Positions 43,218 through 51,416 are shown, counted from the first letter of the stretch. The stretch is DNA of 64,000 nt from Caecibacteroides pullorum (GCF_019239235.1 NZ_JAAZTS010000007.1:62001-126000), one strand, 5' to 3'. The notes: a model not told the origin generated them from the sequence alone. Numbers and translations: made by a program.

Positions 43218-44366
43218 TTATTTCTTTTGGCAGGTTTGGCGGAAATAAGCTTTGGCTTTGTTGAATATGTTGAGGGCTGCCTGCTGGTCGTGGTTGACTT
43301 CTGTCGCTCGTTGCACGTGCGCTTCAATCAGGGTTATAGCTTGTTTGCATGCAGTTTCCAGGTCTTTTTTCTCAATCTCGTCTGAACTCAATAACCATTT
43401 GTTGGTGTTGTTGTCAATTTGTCTGGCTGTTGCCAGAATGTAGTCGGCGCTGAGGTCAAACTTTGTGCTCTGTTTTTCTCTTATAACTTGGAATTTACAT
43501 TGCATCTTTTGGATAGCGTCCACGTAGCTGTTGTAGGCTTCTATGCTCGATTGGATATCTGGGCAGGCGCTTGTTTCTTCCTTTTTGGGGTATTGTTTCA
43601 GTAGGAGCGCTTTCATTTCATTGAATATTCCTTCACTTTCAGGACTCTTCAGGTTGGAGTGCTGGCCGAATTTTTGGTCGAGTGTGGTATATCCCGTTTT
43701 GATGTTCTCGAGCAGGGTTGCTGCAGCCTGTATCTCTTCTTCTTTTCCAAAACAAGGGTCTCTTTTGATAGAAATGTTGTATTTGCGGTTCAAGTCCGTT
43801 TGGAAAAAAAGGTTGTATTTAATTTTCTTTCGACCTGTTTGTTCGCTCATGACGAGTATATCTCTGAGTGTGATAGATACATCGGCCACTTCATGAAGAA
43901 TGTCGAATGTTTGTTCAATGTAGTCGTTCACCATCTTGTATTCGGTCGGCTGTGGTTGAAGTCCCTCATACTCAATCCACTGCTTGAAGATGTGTTTTCT
44001 TTTGGGCTTGATGGACTTTCTCAAGGGTTTCATCATCTTGTATCTTGCCTTTTCATCCGATTCCACCACGTAGGGCAGTCTGTTGGGGCGGAGTTTGCGA
44101 AAGCGGACAGCATGTGAGTAGCGTACGTTATCTTGGAAAACGAACAGTTTCCGATAGGATATCAGGTTGACTGTCAGTTTGTTGCTGGGCTCGTTGAAGC
44201 TGATTTTTACCAGAAGGTCCATGTCGGTTGTTCCCGGTATAAGTGAGATGTGGTCCACGTATGGGGCGTTTCCTGCCACTTCTATTTGCTTGACTGTTTG
44301 TGCTTTCAGGTTACAGCTGAAGCAAAATAGAATGAGAACATATATGACATTATTCAGGAATTTCAT
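43218..44366 (-). CDS. Periplasmic protein of unknown function (T6SS-associated)
   Basis: A 382-residue protein with a signal peptide ('MKFLNNVIYVLILFCFSCNLKAQ'; cleavage after 'KAQ'). The first third is beta-rich ('VKISFNEPSNKLTVNLISYRK'), the rest mainly helical. No family recognised and no further membrane helix. A -7-like TATTTTTG lies upstream on the minus strand (44390-44397), so it may also have its own promoter. Context suggests a periplasmic subunit of the secretion machine. Confidence 0.65.
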   Translation of the reverse strand: MKFLNNVIYVLILFCFSCNLKAQTVKQIEVAGNAPYVDHISLIPGTTDMDLLVKISFNEPSNKLTVNLISYRKLFVFQDNVRYSHAVRFRKLRPNRLPYVVESDEKARYKMMKPLRKSIKPKRKHIFKQWIEYEGLQPQPTEYKMVNDYIEQTFDILHEVADVSITLRDILVMSEQTGRKKIKYNLFFQTDLNRKYNISIKRDPCFGKEEEIQAAATLLENIKTGYTTLDQKFGQHSNLKSPESEGIFNEMKALLLKQYPKKEETSACPDIQSSIEAYNSYVDAIQKMQCKFQVIREKQSTKFDLSADYILATARQIDNNTNKWLLSSDEIEKKDLETACKQAITLIEAHVQRATEVNHDQQAALNIFNKAKAYFRQTCQKK

Positions 44367-44431
44367 GTTTCAGCATTTAAATGTATGAACAAAAATACGA
44401 ATTTAAATTGAAAAATAGTTATTCTATTGCC

Positions 44432-45040
44432 TTATTTTAAAGCGGGTTGCTGATCGAAATAAACCCATCCTTGAGGCTCTCCTTGTTTGACTACCCATTC
44501 TGCCACTTTCAAGTCTTCCGGATAGGGAGGTTCTTGAATGGCGTGATAACGGTCGTAAGTCAGATAGTGTCCAATACGCTCTACGCACCAGGCCAGGCTG
44601 GAGTAAGTGTCAGGGCTATTCAGGCATACCCTTCCCGCAAAGTCTCCGAAATATCGGATGTTGGGATGCCATGGATGAGGGATTGCTTGGCCTTCTTTAT
44701 CGTAAGTCAGGAAATAAAATTCGGCAGGTGCATCCACGCAAGGGTAATTCTCGGGCAGGTAGATACGCATGCGAAAGGTTGAAGCGAAAATAGGCTTGTT
44801 GGCTATGCCTGGCTCGTTCAATCGTTCAAGTTGTTCTACATTGCAAATGGAGCGGATATGATAGGTTATCAGATACATTGTGGGCAGGCCTTGTTCATTA
44901 CGTCTGATAATTTGATACTCCATTTCGTTTCGTTGTTCAAGGGCACGATCCAGTTGGCTCCATTCATGGAGCAGTCTCCGATTTCTTCCATTCAATTGTT
45001 GAGAAGAGTACTCTTGCCAATTCGTGGGATATGTTCGCAT
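44432..45040 (-). CDS. E2-like ubiquitin-conjugating (UBC-fold) protein
   Basis: A 202-residue protein with the UBC fold signature in order: 'FRMRIYLPENYPCVDAPAEFYF' (90-110, the FxxxxPxxYP beta-strand region), the 'HPN' motif at 125-127, and the expected catalytic cysteine C139 in 'GRVCLNS' 12 residues after the HPN, followed by 'SLAWCVERIGHYL'. In eukaryotic E2 enzymes HPN and Cys occur at the same distance. Helical extensions at both ends are specific to this protein. It would accept the Ubl from the E1-like protein encoded at 49621. It is 28 bp downstream of the Ubl gene. Confidence 0.85.
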   Translation of the reverse strand: MRTYPTNWQEYSSQQLNGRNRRLLHEWSQLDRALEQRNEMEYQIIRRNEQGLPTMYLITYHIRSICNVEQLERLNEPGIANKPIFASTFRMRIYLPENYPCVDAPAEFYFLTYDKEGQAIPHPWHPNIRYFGDFAGRVCLNSPDTYSSLAWCVERIGHYLTYDRYHAIQEPPYPEDLKVAEWVVKQGEPQGWVYFDQQPALK

Positions 45041-45068
45041 GCTGAATTCTGTTAGGGTGTATGACTCT

Positions 45069-45386
45069 TTATCCGGGGAAGGGGTCAGGAATTAGAAAAA
45101 CGGTATCTCCATTGTTGACGTTGTAATCTGCCAACGTCTGGTCTGTTTTTCCAATCCTGGGTCTGAGTACGCGTGTTTCGTGAGTCGCGGTGTCCTCTTT
45201 CCCGAAGAAATAGTCTAAAGGAGCCCCTGTCGGGTCTATCGATGGAAAATCGAAGATAAGCCGTCCGTCTTTCCCGATGGCATGACGCAGATTGTTCATC
45301 AGGGTACTCAGGGGAGCCTGTGGGTTCATGATGCGGAACCTTACTTTTTTGTCTTTATATACGATGTCTAAAAAGAAATCTTCCAT
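45069..45386 (-). CDS. Ubiquitin-like (YukD/beta-grasp type) protein
   Basis: A 105-residue protein with a beta-grasp pattern: strand pair 'FFLDIVYKDKKVRFRIMNP', helix 'PLSTLMNNLRHAIG', strands 'RLIFDFPS' and 'RVLRPRIG', and 'TLADYNVNNGDTVFLIPDPF' as the last strands ('tL.dy.v..Gdtv.li' is standard in Ubl proteins). It ends in Pro-Gly, so the C-terminal glycine needed for adenylation is exposed without processing. An insertion of about 20 residues mid-domain ('PTGAPLDYFFGKEDTATHE') is unusual. A -7-like TATTTTTG upstream (minus strand 45409-45416) may give separate expression. Confidence 0.8.
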   Translation of the reverse strand: MEDFFLDIVYKDKKVRFRIMNPQAPLSTLMNNLRHAIGKDGRLIFDFPSIDPTGAPLDYFFGKEDTATHETRVLRPRIGKTDQTLADYNVNNGDTVFLIPDPFPG

Positions 45387-45408
45387 TGTTACGTCTTTGT
45401 TTGGATTG

Positions 45409-45416
45409 CAAAAATA
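45409..45416 (-). promoter_or_regulatory. Possible internal promoter before Ubl gene
   Basis: TATTTTTG on the minus strand fits the -7 consensus in the 85-bp gap between the TssF and Ubl genes, the largest gap in the operon; a TTG is 16 bp upstream, shorter than ideal. Confidence 0.3.
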
Positions 45417-45471
45417 ATAAATTAAGAGTTCTCAATAGCTCTGTTTGTCGGACGTTTTTCCAATCGCCTTC

Positions 45472-47169
45472 CTAACTGATCTCGATACTGACTTGAACCG
45501 GCAGGATGTTGGTGCTTCTTACTTCAATCATTTTTTGCAACAACATTTCGGTCATTGGTATTTTCTCCTGAAAGTTTCGTTTGATGTAGGGATCGTTTTT
45601 CAGGGATATGTAAACCTGAGTCTCCAAGCCGCAATGGTAGCGTTCCGTGTGGCGGTTGTTTCTGACTCTTATGCTTGTTATCATATCGTTTGTGATGCCA
45701 AAGCGGGTACCCAGTTCGTTATAACATAAGATTTTGATATCTGCAGGTGTCACAATTCGATCGTTGGTGGTCAGGTAGTAGCGCGTGAGTAGGTTTTCGG
45801 CGTCCATGTTCTGCACTTCGTCAAAGCCGGGCATAGGTTCGGCAACCAGCTTGACATCTGTAAAGTAGCCGTTTGCCAGGATATTGAACCGGCTTCTGTT
45901 GTTCAGCAAGCTGTTGACAGCGCTACCGTTAGTGACCAGATAGTCTATGTGGAGACTTTTGTCTTTGGGACGGAAACCGTTGTCGTTCTTGAGCATCAGA
46001 TAGAGGGTCGGCGTATAAATGTTCGGAGTCTTGGCCAATCCTTCCGACATTTTTTTCAGCAGAGAGTAGAAGCTGTCCATGAAGTTTCCTTCTCGAAGGG
46101 AGTCGATACCCTGAAAGGCATAATAATCGGAGGAAAAGCGGTTGATAAGCGTAGTGGCCAATTTGACCAGATGCTCAGGATTGAAACGGCTGGCTGTCAT
46201 TTTACGGATTTCAATGGGTTCCTCTTTGAACATTTGCGTATCTGCAGGTCGGAGCAGGTGCAGGAATTGCCAGTATGTGGAAAAGTCGCTTGCACCGTTT
46301 AGGCGCGTGATGGGAGAACTGGACGAAAGGTTGGCAGATGCTATGGAGGCATTGGCCAGGATAGTACAGTTCAGCGACAACAGTTCCTTGTCGAACAGGA
46401 ACTGGTCGTCAATGCCAAAGAATTCGAAAACCAGTTCCAGTCTTTCGTTTGATAGGGATGTGGCCGACGGGGTTTTGTAAGTATCTATTGCAAACAGTCG
46501 TACGTTTTGTCTCGCAAATAAATCAAACCAGATGTGGCGTGGCTGGAAAATGGGCGATTCGTTGTAGAGCAGGTTTTCCAGCGAGAAGCATCTGTCCAGG
46601 GGCAAATCGGCGTAATCCCACGGCTTGATGAGCGGAAGCGGGTGGCCGTTGGCAAAAACCTTCAGATCTTGGAAATGAGGGGTGCCGATTAGGAAGGTCA
46701 TGCCAGACAGGTTGTTGACCGGTTCTTTGAATTGCAGGCCCACTTTCCAGCGGCGGTTGTCTATACGGACTATCGAGGATATCTTGCAGTTGAATACCCG
46801 TGTGCTGAGAAGTGGAATAAATGTGAACGGTGTGTCCTGAAGGGAGAAGACCGTTCGATGGTCCAGTGTCTGGATTGAGATACTTTCACTGGGTGTCACT
46901 TCTACGGCAGCTGTTGCCGGGAGTGCGTGAGTCCGTTCGTAGGGGACGAGCATCTGTTCCAGCTCATAAAGGATTTCGGCCTTGAGCTGTTCGATTTCGT
47001 TGTCGATTTCGTTAGCCTGATAGGCCAGCGCTGTCAGAAACAGGGAGAAAACCGGATCTTGCTCAATGCCTTCCAGGTGTTCGCTGTTGGTGCTTTGTTC
47101 CCAAACGGCAATGGCTTCTTTGATGATTTCTTTTGCCCTTTGGCGTGTATTGAATATCGTCTGTTTCAT
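45472..47169 (-). CDS. tssF: T6SS baseplate protein TssF
   Basis: A 565-residue protein with the TssF plan: an N-terminal helical segment 'DPVFSLFLTALAYQANEIDNEIEQLKAEILYELEQMLVPYE', then 'PATAAVEVTPSES' and a beta-rich body with 'FGIDDQFLFDKELLSLNCTILANA'. TssF is the largest wedge component of the T6SS baseplate (two copies per TssG). Length is at the short end of the family, as in Bacteroidetes systems. It lies 44 bp after the TssE-like gene. Confidence 0.82.
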   Translation of the reverse strand: MKQTIFNTRQRAKEIIKEAIAVWEQSTNSEHLEGIEQDPVFSLFLTALAYQANEIDNEIEQLKAEILYELEQMLVPYERTHALPATAAVEVTPSESISIQTLDHRTVFSLQDTPFTFIPLLSTRVFNCKISSIVRIDNRRWKVGLQFKEPVNNLSGMTFLIGTPHFQDLKVFANGHPLPLIKPWDYADLPLDRCFSLENLLYNESPIFQPRHIWFDLFARQNVRLFAIDTYKTPSATSLSNERLELVFEFFGIDDQFLFDKELLSLNCTILANASIASANLSSSSPITRLNGASDFSTYWQFLHLLRPADTQMFKEEPIEIRKMTASRFNPEHLVKLATTLINRFSSDYYAFQGIDSLREGNFMDSFYSLLKKMSEGLAKTPNIYTPTLYLMLKNDNGFRPKDKSLHIDYLVTNGSAVNSLLNNRSRFNILANGYFTDVKLVAEPMPGFDEVQNMDAENLLTRYYLTTNDRIVTPADIKILCYNELGTRFGITNDMITSIRVRNNRHTERYHCGLETQVYISLKNDPYIKRNFQEKIPMTEMLLQKMIEVRSTNILPVQVSIEIS

Positions 47170-47213
47170 TTCTGTCTCATTTAAGTTATGGTCAGGACGT
47201 TTCTTGAAGGAAG

Positions 47214-47660
47214 TCAGTTCCAGAGGTTGATGCTGGTTGTGTACTTGTAGGGTTCATTGGTCTCCATAAGTATGCCTTCAACGACGATTTGAATCATTTT
47301 TTGGTTTTTAAGGTATGTCATGGAAACGGAAACTTCAGTCAGCCTTTTCTCGTATTGTTCGATAGCTTTTTTCAGGTCTACCGCAAATGTATTGAGGTTT
47401 TTGGAGTTTCCCGAAACCTTCTTGTCGTAAAGTTTCGAGTTTGAGTTGTCCTGTGGCAATGAGTCATAAATGACCCCTTCCTTTTCGTTGAATATCTCGA
47501 ATTTCAGGTTGTTGAATATAAATCCGAATTCAGGATCTGCCCCACAGCCTCCACACGGTGTGCTCAGCAGCAGTTCGATGAACGCGTCGATGGCCATTTG
47601 CGACTTGGAAGCGTAGGCCAGACGTCCGTTTGTTACTTGCAAAGGTAGTAAAACGTTCAT
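47214..47660 (-). CDS. tssE: T6SS baseplate protein TssE (gp25-like)
   Basis: A 148-residue gp25-like protein: 'AIDAFIELLLSTPCGGCGADPEFGFIFNNLKFEIF' corresponds to the family segment where the 'I...L.T..GeR...P.fG' motif normally lies, followed by helical 'AVDLKKAIEQYEKRLTEV' and strands 'SVSMTYLKN..MIQIVVEGIL'. It would nucleate the sheath on the baseplate. The segment contains a C-G-G-C pair where GER-type residues are common, an odd feature. It is 9 bp from the TssK stop. Confidence 0.78.
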   Translation of the reverse strand: MNVLLPLQVTNGRLAYASKSQMAIDAFIELLLSTPCGGCGADPEFGFIFNNLKFEIFNEKEGVIYDSLPQDNSNSKLYDKKVSGNSKNLNTFAVDLKKAIEQYEKRLTEVSVSMTYLKNQKMIQIVVEGILMETNEPYKYTTSINLWN

Positions 47661-47669
47661 GACATACTT

Positions 47670-48809
47670 TTAAATTAATGGTGTGAATTCATCCTCTTCT
47701 TTTTCTACTGGGACATATAGAGCATTGTACAGGCTTTCATACAGATTCTTGTACAGGCTTTCGTACAGTTCTTCCGACAATTCTCCCGACAACAGGTCAT
47801 GTAGTTCGGTCTTGAGTTGTTGGTTGATGTAGTCGGTCAGGCGGACAGTCAGGTCTTCGGAAATCTCGGCATAGAGTTTGGCCTTAAGTTCAGTGTAAAG
47901 TTGTTCGTACAGTTCAGGGCGCAATTGTTCGTACAATTCTGCCTTGATTTGTGCTTTCAACTCGTCAAAGTCGATGGTGTGGTCTTCCAGGACTACTTTG
48001 TCGAGGGTGCCTGCCGCGTTATGCAGATAGCTGTCCAACCAGTCCAGCCAGTTTGCGATGTCATATCCCGAATAAGCCGGTATGGTTACAGGTGTCTCGG
48101 TGTTTGGCGTAACGATATAGTAGTCTATGGCTTGGGCTATTTCGTAGGTCAGTTGGATGAAAGGGCATGTCCTGCCTTGAGTATCATAACTCTTTAACAG
48201 ATAGGCATAGCGTTGGAAAGCACGTTTCCCTTCTCCAGACTCCAGATTCGGATGTTCGGCCAGTAAGCTGACTTGCTTTGTGAGTTGCTCCAAATACGGT
48301 TGGAAGCGGTTGTTAGACGATAGATATAGACAAGGAGGAATGTAAGATTCGTCGATGGAAAAGATACCGTCGCTGACTTTGAATTTCATGACCGGGAAAA
48401 GGTCTGTCCCTTCCAGTTCGCTCAGGGAATAGATGCCGTATGTGTATTCCGGCCGTACAAAGGGTACCTCCTTTACGTCGAATTCCACTTCCTTTTCGCC
48501 GAAACCGCAGGCCAGGTAGTATTCGTTGCCATACACCAGCGGGACGGTCACTACAACCTTTTCGTCGATGTGCAGAATTTTTCCGGAGGGGAGTAGAGCC
48601 ATACAAGCCAGGTGGTCTATTTCCAGTTTGTTGCGGACGAAACCGCCTTGCCTGTCGAATTCGGTGAAAGGTATGAGGCCGAATTCATTTCCGTTGACGG
48701 CTCGGGTTGCCGCTTGTTGTCTGTGGCGCAGGTTCTCGTCCAGTTCTAGAAAAGTTTGGGCGGAGATTGCCATGCCGGCTTTCCAGTCTATTCTTGAGTT
48801 GATATTCAT
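47670..48809 (-). CDS. tssK: T6SS baseplate protein TssK with repeat-rich C-terminus
   Basis: A 379-residue TssK-like protein. 'INSRIDWKAGMAISAQTFLELDENLRHRQ' matches the start of TssK ('W..Gm.l.pqhf...d'). The beta-sandwich shell domain runs to about 160, and the helical middle domain to about 280. Residues 283-366 are an amphipathic series of related units ('ELYEQL', 'ELKAKLY', 'ELYESLY', 'NLYESLY', 'NALY') instead of the usual membrane-complex-binding domain. The start overlaps the TssG stop by 4 bp (ATGA), so translation is coupled. Confidence 0.8.
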   Translation of the reverse strand: MNINSRIDWKAGMAISAQTFLELDENLRHRQQAATRAVNGNEFGLIPFTEFDRQGGFVRNKLEIDHLACMALLPSGKILHIDEKVVVTVPLVYGNEYYLACGFGEKEVEFDVKEVPFVRPEYTYGIYSLSELEGTDLFPVMKFKVSDGIFSIDESYIPPCLYLSSNNRFQPYLEQLTKQVSLLAEHPNLESGEGKRAFQRYAYLLKSYDTQGRTCPFIQLTYEIAQAIDYYIVTPNTETPVTIPAYSGYDIANWLDWLDSYLHNAAGTLDKVVLEDHTIDFDELKAQIKAELYEQLRPELYEQLYTELKAKLYAEISEDLTVRLTDYINQQLKTELHDLLSGELSEELYESLYKNLYESLYNALYVPVEKEEDEFTPLI

Positions 48810-49624
48810 AATAGGTTCCTGTTAGTGTCAATATGCTGGGTTGATGTCTCGGTATTGTAGTCCAGTGTCAGGGCGTTACCCAGGGCAAAGGGGCGCTCAT
48901 GATGTTTGATGGCAATGGTGCAATGCGTGTCGAAGGGAATGAACCATTCGCGAATAAAGTCGGCAAACGGATCTACGGTCGCTTTTAGCTTGTTGTATGC
49001 TTCTGTTGTCAGGTTTGGGACAATCAGATGGAAGGTGATGGCGGGTTGTGAATAGCCGATGCCTTCGTCCCACGTATATCGGCCGGTCGTCATCTCTACA
49101 GGGCAGTCGAACAGGCTTTTCAGCAGGGTTCGCAAGAAACCGAAATCAGCGCGCAGGTGGCTGATGAGGAGAAGCAGCGGGGCTGTTTTTCGGATGTATG
49201 GATTTTCTTCTTTCTCCAGGTCGTAGCCGAAATAGTGTTTGAGCAGCAGGGCCAGTTTCCCGCCCGACAGTTGTGAGGTTTCTTTCTCAATGTGGAGGCG
49301 GAATCTGAAGTTCAGGGTGTCTACAGGCTTGAAGAGATCTTTCAGAAGTTCCTCTTTCTTTTTGAGTTGTTCGTATTTCTGTTCGAAACCTTTTCCTTTC
49401 AGGGCATTGTCGGGAGCGATAACTCCTTGGGGGAGTAACCGCAGAAAACCGTCGCGAGCCAGGCGTACCGTCCGTTTGTCCTCTTCGAACGACAGGATAT
49501 CCGGGCTGTAGTTCCGATAGAATGCGCCGGCGCATTCCGCTTGCCACTGGTCTGTGTGGTCAGGGAAGAGGTAATTCAAGAGGAATTCCGCACTGATGTC
49601 AAATGGTTTTGTCTCGTTCATCAT
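48806..49624 (-). CDS. tssG: T6SS baseplate protein TssG
   Basis: About 272 residues. Family-like segments are 'SQLSGGKLALLLKHYFGYD' and 'FDCPVEMTTGRYTWDEGIGYSQPAITFHLIVPNLTTEAYNKL' plus the C-terminal 'REWFIPFDTHCTIAIKHHERPF', matching the Bacteroidetes type of TssG. The start is set at 49624, where ATGATG overlaps the stop of the E1-like gene (ATGA); the frame is open another 33 codons upstream inside that gene. The coupled start ties baseplate and E1 expression together. Confidence 0.75.
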   Translation of the reverse strand: MMNETKPFDISAEFLLNYLFPDHTDQWQAECAGAFYRNYSPDILSFEEDKRTVRLARDGFLRLLPQGVIAPDNALKGKGFEQKYEQLKKKEELLKDLFKPVDTLNFRFRLHIEKETSQLSGGKLALLLKHYFGYDLEKEENPYIRKTAPLLLLISHLRADFGFLRTLLKSLFDCPVEMTTGRYTWDEGIGYSQPAITFHLIVPNLTTEAYNKLKATVDPFADFIREWFIPFDTHCTIAIKHHERPFALGNALTLDYNTETSTQHIDTNRNLL

Positions 49625-50853
49625 GCCTGTCTGTTTTGATATAAGAAGGTTGAGTAATTTCGTTCGTCGGCCAGCTCTACGTAGCGGCTGCCGTTTTCTG
49701 TCCGCACATGCAGGACGCTCCACGGCGGAATGCCGATCTGTGACAGAGTCAGATCCCGATAGGGAAAATCCCTGTCGACAGTTTTTATCTCATGTTGGTA
49801 GAGGGCGTGGAAAGGAAGCTGGCGTAGGGTGGGCTCTTCTTCCAGAAAACGGGCGATGGCATAGTCGGGAAGCAGGGCGGCTACTTTTCGCTCGTCTTTC
49901 CGTACGGTCAGGTAGTCCACGAAGCTGTGGTCTCTGAGTACGATTTCCACGTCCCGGCATCCCAATTGCCCAGCCAGGCTGTCCAGTGTCTCACCAATCG
50001 GCCTGTCCGTCGTGAGGTTTACTTTTTCTATCGGTTCCCATCGGTCGTGCACGGGGCATTCTTCGTCGTAACCCGTAAAGTCTGCGATACGTGCGGCCAG
50101 GTGTTGACCTTCGTAATAGAACATCTTTCCGCATAGCGAGGTCAGTTCTCCGCTGGCCAGTTCATCGGGGTGTAGCAGTTTGATGGCTTCCTGTGCTTCT
50201 ACGGCACCGATGACGGAAGCGATTACTGGCGTGGTCGGTACACGGTTCGCCTGTTCATTTCGTCGGATGGCCGCACTGCATGACAGGCGGTACGACATGT
50301 CCTTCAGCGCTTCAGGCCCCAGATTGCAGGCGTAGCAATTCTTGCCAGGTACGAACACCCGCGCTGTGCCTTCCAGTCCGTCTATGCCGCCGTCTACCCA
50401 AGGCACACCGGCACGCATGCACAGGCGGTTCAGGCAATAGCGCGCCCAGCGGTTGTCCACGCAGCCCACGACGACATCCATCCGTCGTAGCAGGCCCAGC
50501 CCGACATCGTGGCAGATGTCGCTCTCGAGTGGCAGCACTTGAATGGATGGATTGATTTCGCGGATGCGCTTTGCTGCTACGGTCGCTTTGGGGCGACGGG
50601 CTTCGGCGTCTGCCCGACTGAAGAGGATGGAGCGGGTCAGGTTCGATGGTTCGATGGTGTCGAAGTCCACAACGACCATGTGACCGACACCGAATAAAGC
50701 CAAGTTCTTCAGCACCTCGTTGCCAAGGGCACCGCAACCCACTACCATCACATTGGCTCGGTCCAGCCGCTCCTGCTTGAACCAGGAGAACAGCGGGAAC
50801 ACGTCCGCGCCCCATGTGGGAGCTAAGGTCGGTATCGGGTCATTTTCTTTCAT
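49621..50853 (-). CDS. E1-like (ThiF/MoeB/UBA-type) activating enzyme with C-terminal extension
   Basis: A 410-residue protein. The adenylation domain has 'VMVVGCGALGNEVLKNLALFGVG' (nucleotide loop, 36-57), 'VVVDFDTIEPSNLTRSILF' (61-78), 'KATVAAKRIREINP' and 'GCVDNRWARYCLNRLC'. Further motifs are 'CYAC' (173-176, likely zinc ligands), candidate thiol C192 in 'LSCSAAI', and 'PTTPVIASVIGAVEAQEAIKLLH' (206-228), typical of E1 proteins. Residues 275-400 form a separate domain with beta-grasp-like features ('LTLSQIGIPPWSVLHVRTENGSRYVEL'), perhaps for binding E2 or Ubl. It is first in the operon and overlaps TssG by 4 bp. Confidence 0.85.
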   Translation of the reverse strand: MKENDPIPTLAPTWGADVFPLFSWFKQERLDRANVMVVGCGALGNEVLKNLALFGVGHMVVVDFDTIEPSNLTRSILFSRADAEARRPKATVAAKRIREINPSIQVLPLESDICHDVGLGLLRRMDVVVGCVDNRWARYCLNRLCMRAGVPWVDGGIDGLEGTARVFVPGKNCYACNLGPEALKDMSYRLSCSAAIRRNEQANRVPTTPVIASVIGAVEAQEAIKLLHPDELASGELTSLCGKMFYYEGQHLAARIADFTGYDEECPVHDRWEPIEKVNLTTDRPIGETLDSLAGQLGCRDVEIVLRDHSFVDYLTVRKDERKVAALLPDYAIARFLEEEPTLRQLPFHALYQHEIKTVDRDFPYRDLTLSQIGIPPWSVLHVRTENGSRYVELADERNYSTFLYQNRQA

Positions 50854-50882
50854 TGCAAGATGCTTTCTGTGGTTTGGCTGCT

Positions 50883-50915
50883 CAAATGTAGCAAATATTC
50901 GGGAAAGCCCCCAAA
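50883..50915 (-). promoter_or_regulatory. Promoter of the E1-TssG-TssK-TssE-TssF-Ubl-E2 operon
   Basis: On the minus strand TTTG, 21 bp, TACATTTG, about 30 bp upstream of the E1 start: a good match to the Bacteroidetes promoter consensus. Confidence 0.6.
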
Positions 50916-50983
50916 CGATTGAGACAATATTTGGCTGAAAACCTGTAAAAAGCCTTCTTTTACAAGATTATTTCCATTTCTTT

Positions 50984-51111
50984 TGTGAAGTTTCATCGTA
51001 ATTCGGTGTGAATTAGCGGTTTCTTGTGAAACTTGCATCTGGTTTCACATGAGACGGGTATGTTTCACCATTATTGCCTTGTTTACAATCGGTTACCATT
51101 CATTGTGAAAC
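50984..51111. promoter_or_regulatory. Cluster of GTGAAAC / GTTTCAC half-sites (candidate operator)
   Basis: A perfect inverted repeat TGTGAAAC, 9 bp, GTTTCACA (51025-51049) is accompanied by GTTTCACC (51062-51069), TGTGAAAC (51104-51111) and a weaker TGTGAAGTTTCAT (about 50984). The cluster lies in the 600-bp gap between the divergent E1 operon and the plus-strand unit starting at 51452 and so could control both. The rest of 50854-51451 holds the promoters and no convincing gene. Confidence 0.5.
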
Positions 51112-51416
51112 GGTGAAGGATAAAACGGGAGAAATGACTTATCTTTTGTTTGAGGGAGAGTTATCTGTCAGTGAAATATTGACCGTTTGGATATATTCAT
51201 AAAGTAATGTTTGGAGTCGGATAAAGCAATGCTTTAAGCTGGACAAATGGCTGCTTTCTCTTGTTTGGACAATAGCCTTCTTTCGCTTGCTAACTATCTA
51301 CATGACGAAGCTAAAGTTCATAGTTATGAGTATAAAGTGGCATTTTATACAGGAATAATGCCGATATCCCTTGAAGAAAATCGGAGAGCAGCGTCGGTTA
51401 TTCCGTTATTTTTCCG

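Noticed and set aside
49625..49723. Upstream extension of TssG by 33 codons into the E1 gene
   Set aside because: The ATGATG at 49624/49621 overlapping the E1 stop is a standard coupled start, and the extension is Arg-rich out-of-frame sequence of the E1 gene.
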